Of a stretch of DNA of 64,000 nucleotides, positions 1-12,423 are shown piece by piece. This DNA is from Moniliella sp. 'wahieum'. Lineage: Eukaryota > Basidiomycota > Moniliellomycetes > Moniliellales > Moniliellaceae. The number at the start of each line of letters is the position of its first letter. Position 1 is the stretch's first letter. Location of the stretch: positions 434,001 to 498,000 of the forward strand of contig RSEE01000046.1 in assembly GCA_003971905.1 (NCBI GenBank), read 5' to 3'. The notes beneath the pieces were generated by a model. The model was not told the origin of the DNA. It did no database searches and worked only from the letters and a program-made list of their open reading frames with translations. The translations under genes and the position numbers were made by a program.

Positions 1-2192
1 ACACTAGGTGGTAACGCGAGCAGAACACCCTGTGGACCGAGGGTGAGGGCAACGGGCCCAACCAGATGGGTGAAAGCCAAAAGTTGCGGTAAGGTGCCCA
101 TCTTGTCCTCGGGCGCAGGGGGGAGGAGCGCAGCCAAGGCTTGATCGGCTTGTACCCCTTTGACGGTTTGGAAAGTGGACAAGAACGCCTCTGGTGCAAG
201 CTGTTCCGCATGGGTCACCATCCTCTTCAATTCGAGCAGGTTAGGGGTGACAAGGCGCGTGCCCTTCGTTCTGCTCGCTTCTCCTTGCGCCGCCATCAAC
301 GCTTCCACTGCCCGCACAGACTTGACCGCCGATGTAGGCTCCACCAGCGCTATTCCGCCCTCCGCACTGTTCTTCTCGAGCGCACCACGAAGGGTGGGTA
401 CGGGCAGATTACTGTCCAGCACCATGGCCGCAGGAATCGTATTGGCAGCGTCATCGATACCGGCTCCCAAGCCAGCGGCAATCTGTTCCGTCGTCATCCG
501 CTCCACCAATGATGTCTGGATCGCCCCCATTCCAACTCGCCGTTGGCGTCGAGGACGAGCGAGGCGGTGGGCGTGCCTTCCTGAGCGCTGTGGGCAGTGA
601 GGCGGAGCAAGCCATCCATCCGCAGCTCGGGCGTTTCGGCGGCCCACAGTGTCTGAAGAAACATGGCGATCGGGTCATTCTGATTGATTGGTCCCACAAA
701 GCGAACTGAACCTGGGCCAGGAAGAAGATGGGTGGGTGCATGTGGCGCCAGGGAGAGAGTATCAAGCATACGTTGCGCCGCTTCCGCCATGTTCGACCCA
801 CGCCACCCAACGAGCGCGCACTGTACCTGGGCCAGTGGTATGGCGAGCGTGGGCAGCGTCAACAAGAAGTTGGGTTGTAATGTCCAGCACCGCACCACCA
901 ATCACGTTGATCCAGGGTGCAGGAAGAGACTGACTAGAAACGCCCGATGGCGCACGCTGTCCGATTCAGCAAGACGAGGGGAAGAAAAAGGTGCATTTCG
1001 CATCAGCCCCACCGCGTATAGGATCTACGCATCCACCAGAATCAGTCACTCACCTCCTGGCCCGGCTGCACTGAGGCATACACCTTTTCCTCGGCCGGCC
1101 GGCTGTTGAGGCGGGCGAGATCAACGGCAGTCCAGGCGGCGAGCTTGGCATTGTTGGTAACCAGCGCCACATTCGAATCGACCGAGGCAGGGCACAATTC
1201 CTTGACCCGCTTCAAGAGCCAAGGTGTGGCATCCTTACCCGAGGAAGCAATTCCTTGCTCCTCCGATTCCCGCACTGCCTGCTCCACCACTGCTGTGATC
1301 TCCTCACCCATCTCGTGCTCGATCGGGATCGGAACCCCAAACACCAGCCCGCCAGCCAGGTGGGCCCGATGAGAAGCAGCAATCCACGCAGCTGCGTGCT
1401 GTGTTCCGGCAATCGGGCACCTGCCGTGTCGACGCGGCGGTATAGAACGAAGGAAAGGCGGTGTGGTGTTCAAGGCGGTGGCCCAGGAGCCCGGGGTCGC
1501 CGAAGGCAATTCGTACTCGGCGGCTGGCAGCCTGCGCGCCTGGCGAAAGGCAGCTACACTCACCCCTTGAGTTTCAAGGTACTCGAGTGTACGAGGAATG
1601 TCAAGAATTGACTTGGCGCCCGAACAAAACACTGCCACAGGCGTCCGACCCAGCTCTGCCAGGTCGGCTGAAACGTCGAGGGAGTTGTGGCCGCCACGGT
1701 GCACACCGCCAATGCCACCAGTGGCAAAGATGGGGATGCCGGCCGCATGAGAGAGAACCATGGTGCCGCTCACCGTTGTGCCGCCCACCGCCAGGCCCAG
1801 CAGCCAGCACACGTGCAATGTCTCGTCGCGACGTCTTGACGGGCGCTGGGGTGCCCTCGGCAGGCGGCTCGGCGAGACGGGCGAGTTGGGCGGGGGTGAG
1901 TCCGACGAGGGCCTTGCCGTCGATCAGAGCCGTGGTGGCAGGCACGGCGCCGGCGGTGCGCACCATGTTCTCGACTTGGTTCGCGGCCTCGAGGTTGCGC
2001 GGGTAGGGCAGCCGTGGGAGATGATGGTCGACTCGAGCGCGACGATAGGCTGGCGCGGGCTACGGCGTCGGCAACCTCGGGGCTGAGAGTGACGAAGGAG
2101 CGGGGCCTGAGGCGGAGAGCGCGGGGAGGTAGCGCGAGGCGTGGACGCGGACGAACAGCGCGCGCATGGCGAGCGAGGACGGTGGCCACCAT
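1..2192 (-). CDS. Pseudouridine-5'-phosphate glycosidase fused to PfkB-type sugar kinase (partial, runs off left edge)
   Basis: The N-terminal half (about 2192-1055) matches PsuG/IndA, which splits pseudouridine-5'-phosphate into uracil and ribose-5-phosphate. I see the early block PIVALESTIISHG, then GGTTVSGTMVLSHAAGIP, FATGGIGGVHRGG and LDIPRTLEYLETQGV. After a short intron (about 1054-958, GTGAGT..ACAG) the PfkB kinase half starts with INVIGGAVLDIT and continues with MAEAAQRML, LLPGPGSVRFVGPI, VEPTSAVKSVRA and VTPNLLELKRM. Its C-terminal ATP site lies beyond the window. Such fusions are known in fungi and would link pseudouridine breakdown to phosphorylation of the nucleoside. The start at 2192 gives a basic, Arg/Ala-rich leader, possibly a mitochondrial signal; an in-frame upstream start near 2321 is possible. 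The frame is broken at least five times, for example GTCGAACATG where the kinase frame needs one more A. Identity is confident, exact exon borders are not. Confidence 0.85.
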
Positions 2193-2651
2193 GGGGGAGA
2201 TGGAGGTGGGGATGCAGAAGCCTGAGGGACGCCGTGAAAGATTGAGCCGAGCATTTAACCGACGCACCAGGCACGCAGCGGCCACACGAGACTGCCCCCA
2301 TGCTGGCTGCGATCGGGCCAACCCCGCACACTGCCCTCCCCCCCGCGCACGACAGGTGATCCCGGTGATCGCTGATCCAACGTGGAGGGGCGGCGGCGCC
2401 CAGGGGCAGTGTGCTGTCGAGGTTGGCTGCTGCGCCGTCGTCAGGCATCATGCTCGTTGACGCGTGATGGTTGATCATTCCTGCCCGTCGTCTGTCTTTG
2501 GCCTGCCCACCCCACCACCATCGTCCCCGAGGCTTCCCTGCGCTGGCGCAGCCACTCGTCTTGACGGCGACGCCTCCCCCTCCCCCTCCCTTCCTCTCCG
2601 CCGCTCTCTTGCCACGGGCCTGGCGCCCTGCTCTCCCCCCCCGTCCCCGCC
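2193..2651. promoter_or_regulatory. Divergent intergenic region between PsuG/PfkB and the mucin-like gene
   Basis: About 460 bases separate the two divergent starts. The plus-strand side (2560-2650) is C-rich with long pyrimidine runs, as often found just upstream of fungal start codons. No clear TATA box or gene was seen. Confidence 0.3.
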
Positions 2652-5600
2652 ATGCGCTGCACCCTCTTCCTCCTGGGTGCGTGGCTGCCGCAGCTGCAGC
2701 TGGTCCTGCAACCGAGCCACACCATGCGCACCTCCATCGCCACGCCCACCTTGCCTCCCGCTACGAGCAGTCTGTCACTGTTACCCCGAACCTCGTCAAC
2801 GCCTGGCACCGCACCCACGATGCCGACCTCGACGCTGATGGGTCGAGTGACAGCGATGACAATGGCCAGGACGACTCGCAGCCCAGTTCTTCTCAGGGGC
2901 ATCTGGTCTTCGCAATCCACCCTCCACCCACATCATCTTACGGGGACGGACAGAGCAGCGGTCTCACGCATCCTCCCTCTGGTCCAGCTCGTCTCATCCC
3001 CACCCTTCTTCGTCTTCTGCTCGACCTGGAAACCCTCGAGCACCGATGGCTCCGGATCCGGTTCCGGGAACAGTTGGTCCAGTTCTTCACAATACCGTTC
3101 CTCCTCCTTTTCATCCAGCCCGACCTCATCCAGCGCGGACGGATCCAGTTCGGGATCGGGGTCGGGATCGGGAAGGAGCGATTGGTCTAGTTCTTCTCGC
3201 TACCATCCCTTTCTTCTTTTTCGTCTTCCGCTTGGCATCCTCGAGTATGCATGGGTCGGCTCGGTTCGAGTTCGGGTTCTGGATCGGGTTCTGATCAGGA
3301 TCAGGCACGGAATCGGGACAAAACAGCTGGTCCAGGTCTTCCCATTATCACTCTTCGCCCCTCCGGCTTCTAGCTGGCCGCATTCGAGCACCGACGGTTT
3401 GACTTCGAGTTCAGGGCACGGGAGCTGGTCCAGTTCTTCGCATTACCGCCCTTCTTCTCCTACCTCTAGCTGGCAATCCTCGAGTACGGATGGCGGAGCC
3501 TCGGCTTCTGGTACCAGCAGGCACACCAGCTCTTCATATCACCACCCTTCTTCCTCTGTTACCTCCAGCTGGCTACCCACCGGGACGGATGGCTCCGGCT
3601 CAGGTTCTGATTCGAGTATGAAGTCAGGTCAAAGCAGCTGGTTGAGCTCCTCGAAATGGTCTAGTTCGTCATATCGCTCCCCTTCGGCTTCGAGTGCTAG
3701 CTGGAAATCTTCGTCCAGCCGTGGTCCAGCTCTCATCGCCACCCATCCTCTTCGTGAGCTGGGGGTCTTCAAGTGAGGGATCTGGATATGGAGGGTCTAG
3801 CTCGTCTGAATTTCCGTCCAGTCGGTCCCGGTCCAGCTCCCGCTCATCCCCCTCGCAATTTCCTCGAGCTGGCGTCCTTCGGAGAGCAGTACGGGGTCAG
3901 GATCGGGTGCTGGCTCTTCGTCTCGTTCTGCCTTGCCTTCTTCGAGCGGGAAAGCCTCCGAATCCTACAGCTCCAGTCTGGCACAAAACTCGTTCCACCA
4001 ACCCAGCTCATCCGCAACTCACTCTACTCGTCTTCGTCACACCAGTTGTCATCTGCCGGTTCAACGAGTGGCAGCTGGACAAGCTTCCATCACCCTGCGT
4101 CTTCCTCAACGTATCCATCAGGGAGTGGATCAAGTCAACGTTCGGATTCCCGCTCTTCGAGTTTGTCCTGGCAGCATTCGTCCAAGCATTCGTCCAACTC
4201 GAACTCTCTGTCCTCAGGTGCTCAATCTGTGTACAGCGGCAGCAGCGGTTCAAGTGAAAGCCTCAGTACAGACGCTTCGTCTACATCAAGATCCTCATTC
4301 ACGTCTTCAAATTCTCGCGGTGGCCCTTCAAGCGACGCCTCAGTGTCATCCAGTACCAGGTCTACGCCCAGTGGAGGATATCGCTCAAGCTCAGGATATG
4401 GATCCTTCTCTGCAAGCTCATTCCATCCCTCCTCTGTAAGATCATTCTCATGGCATCACAGCCGTACTCGTTCACGGCACCCAGGATCATGGCGGCCATC
4501 GCGATCGTCGCAGTCCTCTTCCGCCTCGGGGTCGGTGCCCACTTCGTTGTCGGGAGTCGGAAGCCAATCGAACACGAAGACATCGCCTGTTTGGTCTAGC
4601 CCCGTGAGCTCGCAACCATACCATCGCTCCTCTTCTAATTCACCCGCATCAGGGAAGAGCAGTGGGGTTAGCTCTGCGTCCGGTTCGAACAGTGTACAAA
4701 GCAGCAGGAGCATTAAGTCGAACACACATATGCCGTGGTCGCGTTCTTCGACGAATCAAGGTTTCCCCACCATCAGCGTGTCGAGTTTGAGCTCATCCAA
4801 CACCATATCCACCGCCACCCCTACAAAGTCCTCCTCAGTTGCAAGTGTGCCAACATCCCATTCGAACTTGTCTACGGCTGTGTCCCATCGATCTCTCCCT
4901 CCCGCTCTCACCCCTCCTCCCATGTGTCAAGCTCGTCGGCCATATTTGGAACGGGATCCGGAAGCCAACGTAGCTCCTCCTTCCCTTGGTGGCTCAGTTC
5001 CGTTTCTTTCAAATCGTCGTCGACGGGTTGGAGGTCGCACCGTCCGTCTTACCGCCCGAGCGCATCCACGTACGGTTCAAGTAGTGCTGGACTGAGTTCA
5101 AAGTCGGGATCGGTGCACAGCGGCAGCTCGAGAGCCCTCGCTAATGTCCTCCAGTATTCATCGACCAGCCAGTTCAGGTCTCACAGCCACTCGGCCTCTC
5201 TGGGCTCGTCCACGTCTGCAACTGAAGCAAGCTCCAGTTGGGGAAAATCAGCGGTAGTGCATCTTCCTCATCGGTGAGCCACGCTTCCGCTCTAGTGGTT
5301 CGCACTCACAGAGCAAGCGGCCTTCCTCGCTCTCATTTACCAAAAACCCACTTCGGTACTCTCATCCTCCGTGTCACGGTCACAGAGTACGTCGTTGAGC
5401 TCGTCAGGAACCGAATCGAGCATGAGCTCTTCCTCTTTCTTCCCGGTGGTGGCCGTGGCCCACGTCCTCTTCCATCATCTCAAGCTCTGGTAAACCATCC
5501 ATCTGGGTGCACTCAAGCACAGGTCCGCATTCAAGCTCGGATGTATCATCTTCTAGTGGAACGATGCGGTCAAGTTCCAGCCCCACCCATTCCCATTCTG

Positions 5601-7678
5601 TGGGGCTTTCTTCCTCGACGGCTCTGACCACAGTTCGACCTCGGCGTCCGGTTCCCCGAGCTCGATTTCCATTCTTCCCCTGTCCGTTCATCCAGTTTCC
5701 CCTCCTCTTTTGGTTCCTCTAGCTTCTTTGGGACAGGTACAGCTAGTTTCAGCTCCAACGGGTCCCTGTCGCGTTCCAAACCTGGTTCTTCGGCGTCCTC
5801 ATCTAGCTCTCATTCAAGTGTGCTCACGAGCAGCTCTGTTCGGGCATGGACTCGAGCAGTTCTGCTACCTACCTCACCGCTCGAGTGTCTTGTCCTACCC
5901 TACCAGTGGAAGCAAGAGTTGGTCTTCGTCCAGTGCTTCCTCGTCGTCTTCCACTAGCAGCTGGCGCCATACTACCACTACGAGCAGCACCAGGAGCAGC
6001 AGCACCAGGAGCAGCAGCACCAGGAGCAGCAGCACCAGGAGCAGCAGCAGCAGCAGCCCCTACGAGCCGTACAGCTATGCCCCCACCTCGTCGCTCTTGG
6101 TCCCGCCGTCTCCATCTTCCTCAAGCTACTCCGCGACTCTGTCGTCTACGCCTCAAAGTGCCTCCACTCCCGCACCAAGCTCCTCTCCCAGAGCAGCGTT
6201 TCCGTATATGGATCGAGCAGCCGCGGTTCTTCTTCTAGCAGTGACACAAGCGTCCAGTCATCGAGCCGCTCTACCGCTCCGTCGTCATCGCCATCGCCAT
6301 CGCCATCTCATGCACCCTCCCTGCCTATGGCGATCGAACCCATGGCATCGCCAACCCAGCCGCCAGGAACAACCAGCGTTGCAATCCACTTTGTCGATCG
6401 GCTCGCTTGGTCTGACGTGGCCGGTCCCAACGCAGGAGAGCTTCCTGCTCAATTATTCCAGTTCATGCCGCAAGTGTTGCTATGGTACGTTTGCATGTCA
6501 TACTTCCCTTCTCCTCGACCAGGCAACTGACTTATACACTCATTAGGCCTTATCCATTCCGGTTGCCAACGTGACGGCGGCTGCTCTGGAAGCCTACAAT
6601 GATGCCAAGGCGACGACGGCCAAAGCGGCTCCTCTGACAATTGGAACGCTTCAACGCTGTTTATTGCCTACATTCCCACGAATCAGGTGGCAACGCTTCA
6701 GTCTGCTCTCCGTAACACTTCCTCCCAGTTGTTTACCAAGCAGTCCTCGACGGTGGCTAAGCAGTTAGCGTCCTACATTGACCCAGGATACAACGTTTTG
6801 TCATCTGCTGGCACCTACTCTTCACATCCCAGTTGCACGCCCGCCCAGGTACGTCGGGTTCCCATAGCGTGCGCGACGCTTTGATTGGCGTCGGCACCGC
6901 TCTGGGTGTCGTTCTCTTGGTCGGAGGGGGTGTGTTGGGCTGGTGCTGGAAAACGAAAGAACGGGTCCAAAGCAGGGAGGACTCACCGTCTTAGCTCTGT
7001 GGCTGTTGGGGCGGCATCTCGGTCCAGTGTCGAGCGGCCACATAGAGCAGCACGATTCGTTCGTTCTCGACCCGAGATGCGGACGCTGGGATACCTGCGA
7101 CGCCGGTGGTGCGTGCACCGACAGTGCGGTCGTTTGGGGCGAGAGCGGTGGGAACTGGATCCGATGGATCAGGACGACCTCCTTGGCCTTGCTTCGTCTC
7201 ACTCTGCGACACGGGCGACGTTCATGGACTTGACTCCTGGTCCACCGAATGGACTTGGGCTCAGAGGCACGGGAGCCACCAGTCCGCCTACCGAGCTGAG
7301 GCAAAGCTTGGACGCCTCCTCTTCCTTGCGTGCTTACGCCCGGGCCATCCAGTACCCTTCCAACAACGACGTATCTGACGTGGAGCATGGTCGAGGCCAG
7401 GCGCGTTCGCACGGTTACGCTCGCACCAGCTCATGCGGTGGCCCAGACGCTACGCATGGGACCAGTGATCCTTTCGCTAGCAGGAGCTGCATGGCTATCA
7501 TCCCTCCACGTCGTCTGCTGCGGCAAGCCTTGAGCAAGAGGCGAATCGGGACTTGCTCCCGCGTCTCGGCCTTTCGCTCGGAAGGTATCGAGCTCCGTTC
7601 GTCCCTAGCATCGGAATGGACCCAACCATCTATGGCCGGGCCTGGCAGCGAGACCAATCCCTGCGCCCCTCAAGGTAA
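2652..7678 (+). CDS. Ser-rich single-pass membrane mucin, Msb2/signalling-mucin-like
   Basis: The reading suggests a type I membrane protein. The start at 2652 gives a hydrophobic leader (MRCTLFLLGAWLPQLQLVLQ) fit for a signal peptide. From about 3026 to 6250 the strand codes for Ser/Thr/Gly-rich sequence, first as roughly 33-residue tandem units (SSTDGSGSGSG then WSSSSxY), later more degenerate; this would be heavily O-glycosylated. A folded juxtamembrane segment follows: AQLFQFMPQVLL, an intron at 6485-6546, then SIPVANVTAAALEAYNDA, TLFIAYIPTNQVATLQSAL and a cystine-poor stretch. A membrane helix (LIGVGTALGVVLLVGGGVLG, near 6880-6940) is followed by the basic stop-transfer WKTKERVQS and a cytoplasmic tail of about 240 residues ending IYGRAWQRDQSLRPSR at 7678. 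This order is that of Msb2-type osmosensing or invasive-growth mucins, whose conserved part is the HMH juxtamembrane domain. The frame is broken many times, mostly inside the repeats. The Msb2 assignment is inference from architecture; the membrane mucin nature is well supported. Confidence 0.6.
3026..3710 (+). repeat. Tandem Ser-rich coding repeats, about 98-140 bases per unit
   Basis: Successive units begin near 3026, 3123, 3241, 3382, 3480 and 3579. Each has an SSTDG-like start, a Ser/Gly stretch, then a WSSSS-like block and a Tyr/His-containing tail ending in SSW. The units differ in length and one-base indels shift the frame between some of them. Similar but more worn Ser-rich sequence continues to about 6250. 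Confidence 0.7.
5985..6057 (+). repeat. AGCAGCACCAGG / AGC microsatellite inside the mucin gene
   Basis: About four copies of a 15-base unit AGCAGCACCAGGAGC followed by an AGC run. In the Ser-rich frame it codes STRSS repeats, so it extends the low-complexity ectodomain. Confidence 0.8.
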
Positions 7679-9748
7679 CTCCAACATGAGCCAATCACTT
7701 GGCCCGGTCCCTGTCTCCGTGCTGCCTCGTGCTGGCCACGTCTCGGTTCATGGAGTAGCCAGTGAGCTGTCCCTTGCAAAGCCGTTTTCCTCTGTTTCCT
7801 CCGTTCTTTTTCTCCCTTGCCGATCTCTTGTCTCGATACTCGTTCCCGTCACGGTTTCGCCAGCAGGAACCCTGCGACACTCTCTGTCGCCTCACAATGT
7901 TTTCCCCAACCTCCTCCCGCTGGCGGGAAGTGGTGTGGGGACCAATATTTTCCTGACCGTCATCCTTATAACTCCTCCTAACCAAGGCGGCCGATAGAAC
8001 CGTGAGAAAAGGCCATGTATAGAATGAGAGGCGGGCAGGGGCTCTAAGATTGTGGGCAAGATGCGAGTGGCACTGACTATGTAGATTTCCAAGCACCGAT
8101 GCCCCTTCCCGCGGTCATTAAAAGCCGAGAGAGTCACCATTCACCATGATCGATGATCCATCGATATGCTCCAATGTGGGGAGGCAAAAGCTAAACGAGA
8201 CTTTCTATAACACAACGGGGAAGGCACACGCAACCACATCGCTTCGACCTTTTTTTGTTGTACTAATTTCAGTTGGTCCTAGTATACCGAGTTGCGAGCG
8301 GCCAAAACAGTGTCGCCACTCCGTCCGCTGCCCATTATACTCTGAATCGCCACTGCGCTCATTAATCATTCTTGATCGATGATTGAAGCGCTGCGAAAAG
8401 CTAGGGCACTGTATACTAACTGTGGACCTCAACGTGGAGAAGCAAATACATATATGCTGACTAGTGACTATAGAGATGGGTTTTCGACCGAGGGCACAAG
8501 CAAAGCACAGTACGATAGTGACTACAGCGCGCGGGAAAATTTACCCGGGTTGCAGAGGAGAACAAAGAGCCCTTCGGGCAGAGGAAGAAAGAATATAGAC
8601 CATTATTCGGACAAAGGAAGAGCTACCCCTTTGGTCTTTGGCTGGTACCCCGGACCCCTGGTCGAATCGGTGAAGCGGGGCGGAGGGCAAAACAAAGGCC
8701 ACCAAGGTATTACACGTGAGATCTGAGTTGGGGCCATTCCCCAGGGCCTGAGAAGAGTCCCATGGGATATCACAGAATTGGGTGAGATGGATGATGTGAT
8801 AGGTACCAAACAACACTCAGACTAAGCAAACAGGTTGCCACCAAGTCATATTGTTTACCGTCCGATACTCAAATATAGAAGTCACTAGTTACTGACGAAG
8901 CGCCAAGCTAACAAGCCGATATTTCCTGTGGCCACACAGCTTTGACACAGAAAGATGAGCAGCGATGAGAACGACATTCATAGAAGGGGTTTTCATAAAG
9001 GTAGGTGAAGAGAAGACAGTGCTGACCACCGTACGGGTCAGGCGGATCGAGAGCCAAGGGATATAGAACGTTTCTTTCCAACGTAGACAGCGCGACAGGA
9101 CAAAGAAGCCAGTGCAGTGCTACTAATAAAAGGTGGGGGAAGGCAAACAACCAGGACGAGAACAAGGACTAATCGTACAGAACTGCACAGAGCGATTTCG
9201 AAACCAAGACGAGGATGACGGGGGAAGAGGGACAGCTGCCAAGCTACTCCCAATAGGAAGACTTCGGGGGACAGAACGGAATGTCTGCAGGCGTGCATCT
9301 GGCAGGTGGGGGAATCGGGTCTCACAGCAGAGGAGGGATGTGAACACTGGCAGCAACGCTTACCAGCGTTCATCCCGATCGTCGGACTCGGATTGGTCGG
9401 GAGACGTGAAGGGGGAGTCCGAATCGGATACCAAGGGCTTGGGGCCGGGCCATTCGTCGCCTCCCTCAAGGAGGCGAACACCACATCTGGCGGGATACCA
9501 AGAAAGGAAAGGCTGCGACCCGCCATCTCTGGTGCCTCATCGCTCGCGCGCTCAAACGACGTTTGTACGCTCGCACCGCTCGAGTCGGAAGGGCTGGGGC
9601 TTAGGATCGACTCGTGTTCAGCCAGAAATGGTCCGGCCATGGTTTTATCTGCCACCAAGGGGGGTGTTGTCTCAGTCGACTCTCTTGGTTCATTCCACCC
9701 ATCATTCTTGAGTTCGTCACCACCGGACCAACCAAAAATGATGTCCAT
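7679..9748. other. Convergent intergenic region, no gene recognised
   Basis: Two kilobases between the ends of the mucin-like and forkhead genes. The minus strand from 9748 down to about 9300 stays open in the same frame as the forkhead gene after its TGA and has a Ser/Pro/acidic composition, so part may be coding (see findings). The rest shows only short ORFs on both strands. Confidence 0.3.
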
Positions 9749-11356
9749 TCAGCTCATGGGATTGGTTGGACCATCATCTGGGGCGGGGGCTAAACGTGCG
9801 GCAGGCAAGGTACCGAAAGCGGGCGTTGTAACGCCTATCGTATTCGCTGATCTGCAAAAAGCAAAGATAAAAAAAAAAGTGGGGATCAGCATCATGTATA
9901 TTTTAACCCACAGGGCGTGATCTAGGTGGCAATAGGGGGAGGGGAGAGCAGAGCCGCAACAGCAGGCGACAGACAACAGAAAGAAGGATTGCGCGACAGG
10001 CAACGAGCAACGAGCGAAGGGGAAGGGAGGGTGTGCTTACAATTGCTGAGTCGGGCTATGGGCCAAGGAAGGCGCTGGCACCGACGAAGGGGTTTCCCAG
10101 CTCCCTGACACGGGCTGCAGCGGGCTGTTGAACGCGGGCAGTCGTTGTGCAGGTGGCACGGAATCGAAGGAGGATGCGGCAAATTGCAGGCCTAACGGGG
10201 TGGTTGCAACTTCGGGTGAAGGAAGGCCAGAAAGGGTAAAGACGTTGGCGGGGGAATCGCCGGCGATGGGACCATGGGCGTCATAACTTGTACCCAGGAA
10301 AGCCCGTCGAGAAGCCCAAGCCCAGCGATGGCAACGGCGCGGGGACAGTGGCATTGCCCATGGGACTGGAACCTGGACACTCGACTCACGACTTGCCGCA
10401 GAAGACGGCGGAGGTACGGTCCGTGGCGCTTTGCGGTCATGCTTTACCGACCCACCCGACGCGGCAGCCTGAGTAGTAGCCGTTGTAGGGCGTCGAGGGC
10501 GTCAATGTGCCCTAGCTGGGTCCGAACGACAACCGCTTTCTTCCCTGTGCGCCATTCGGCCAAAACATCGGGGGTAAGAGTCCACCAAGAACCCTTACCT
10601 GGCACGTGGGATGGTCGTGGCAATTTGGTAAAGTAGGCGTTCTTGATAGACAGAGTCGACTTGATCCGGTTTTTGACTTTGCCCTGTGAGCAGAGAAGTA
10701 ATGTGTTATGTGAGTTAATGAGTTGGCTTTGTAGCGAAAGAGACGGGTCCAAGGAACAATACATACCTCCCAATCTTTACCCACGGCCCATTCACGAATT
10801 TCGGGGAACAGCTGACACATGCGGAGAAAGAGGTCCTGGACGACCATGCGCGGTTCGGCGAGCTCAGCAAGCGTCTGGCAGATCATATCGCACCAGTTGA
10901 GGCGTGTACCGACAAGCGTGCCCGTGGGTTCACGAGGGGCTCGAGGCGGCATAGAGGCAAACATTGGCGGAGGTGGACGCGAGGCAGGGAGAGGGAAAGC
11001 GGAAAGGGTACACGCGGGGACTGGAGGAGGGCGGGGCCATAAAAGGTGCTGGCCTGGCGGGGCGGATGTAGACGGGCTGATGATGGAGGTCAAGCCTGGC
11101 GCAGTCCAGTCGCGCATGAGGAAGGCGTTGGAGGGTTGGGCAGCAGCGAGGTCAAACGATGCAGCGCGCGCAGGCGCCAGGGGAGGCAAGGCAGGAGAGA
11201 GGAGCCCCGGTCGAGAGGGGATGCCACGAGGGGCAAGTACTGATTCGGGGCCGACATGCTGTTGGGGGGTAGGTTCAGAGGCAGGCTGCTCTGGCTGCGG
11301 ATGGAGGGCACGGGTGGTGCTGACTGCAGTGGAAGGGGCAGGGGCAGAGTGGACAT
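9749..11356 (-). CDS. Forkhead (winged-helix) transcription factor
   Basis: The DNA-binding domain is split by an intron at 10766-10684. Before it is NWCDMICQTLAELAEP, VVQDLFLRMCQLFPEIREW and KDWE; after it is KVKNRIKSTLSIKNAYFTKL, PRPSHVPGKGSWWTL. This matches the forkhead order of helix 1, helix 2, recognition helix (family form WKNSIRHNLSLNKxF) and wing (PGKGxYWTL). The family binds DNA and in fungi often drives cell-cycle or stress genes. The start at 11356 (MSTLPLPLPL) gives a Pro/Ser-rich N-terminus; the C-terminal part is Ser/Pro/Thr-rich (GLPSPEVATTP, GSWETPSSVPAPS). A second intron (about 10040-9865, GTAAGC..TTGCAG) joins PTQQL to SANTIGVTTPAFG, ending NPMS at a TGA. Frames shift near 11205 and 10490 at short runs. 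The recognition helix differs from the usual H-N-L-S core (here STLSI), so target specificity may differ. Family call confident, ends approximate. Confidence 0.75.
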
Positions 11357-12324
11357 GGCGAAAGGTGGGGTAAAGCGGCGATGGGCCAGGTGGCTCCGTC
11401 TGGGGCGGGGTTCGGGCTTGGCCGTGGGCCAGGAGAAAGGGGGTGACGATACGTGGAGCTCACGTGCCGAGAACGCTTGCTGGGCGTGGAGGCGGAGCAC
11501 TGGAGTGGCTGAAGGGGCGCTGGATGCCTGCAGACGAGGGTGAGTGCTGGGGCGGAGAGGGCAGGGCAGTGGGTAGGGACAAAAGCGGGACCTTGAGGCC
11601 AGGGGGCCTGAGACGAGACGGGAAGGGCTGGCGCGGGGAGCAGGGCCAGGTGAGGGGGAGGGAGAGGGAGAGGGGGGGCGAGGAGGTGGTGGTGGCGGCA
11701 GGACAGGAAGCCGGTTGGGTCGGAGGGGCGACACAGGGTTCCCGAGGGTGCCTGGTGCACAACCTCCGATAGCAACCGGGCAGGCATACGCAGTACAGTA
11801 CGCAGCCCTCCATCCCCAGCCCCCCAGGACGCTGGCTACGTACAGTGGCAGGGCAGGGCAGCTATGTACAGCACGCTCCTGCTCTCGCGACTGCCGCACT
11901 GCGCCTGGGCCAGGTTGTTCCGGGGCATAATGCAGAATGCAGATGCAGAATGCATAAATGGGCAGCCTGTGCACAGACTCACACACCCGCCGCCAGCACA
12001 GCAGCAGGGCACAGCAGGGCACAGCAGAGCACCGCTCCTCTGGCCCATGGCCGTGGCGGCATGGCCGGTGGCGGCGGTGGGTGGTCAGAGATCTGAGCGC
12101 TGGTGTGTAATGTCTAGTTCATGTCTCGGAGCTAGACCGAGCTTTGTTGGTTTCGATCGCCTCGCCTACAGTTTTCCCGCAAGCCTTGCGTCGCCAGGGC
12201 GGCGCTGGCCTGCGCTCGCCCTCCCTGCGAGAGTGCATCCTTCAGCCCCAGTGCCTGTGTATCCAGGCCACTCGATGCTCGAGATAATCAAACCCATGCA
12301 TCACCATCATCCATCATGGCACTG

Positions 12325-12345
12325 AGTACTTAGTACTTAGTACTG
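12325..12345. repeat. Heptad array AGTACTT x3 (palindrome AGTACT + 1)
   Basis: AGTACTT, AGTACTT, AGTACTG in perfect 7-base register. Confidence 0.9.
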
Positions 12346-12423
12346 TAGAGTATTGCCGGTCACACTACGATCGAGTGATGGGTTAATAAGTCACTTTAAA
12401 GTTTAATGTTCATAGTGTTGGTG

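Noticed and set aside
9133-9920. Plus-strand ORFs of about 200 codons
   Set aside because: Opposite strand of the possible forkhead 3' extension; no domain or intron signals.
11090-12022. 310-codon minus-strand ORF upstream of the forkhead start
   Set aside because: Pro/Ser-rich translation of a C-rich region; only its last part (from MSTLPL) fits the forkhead protein.
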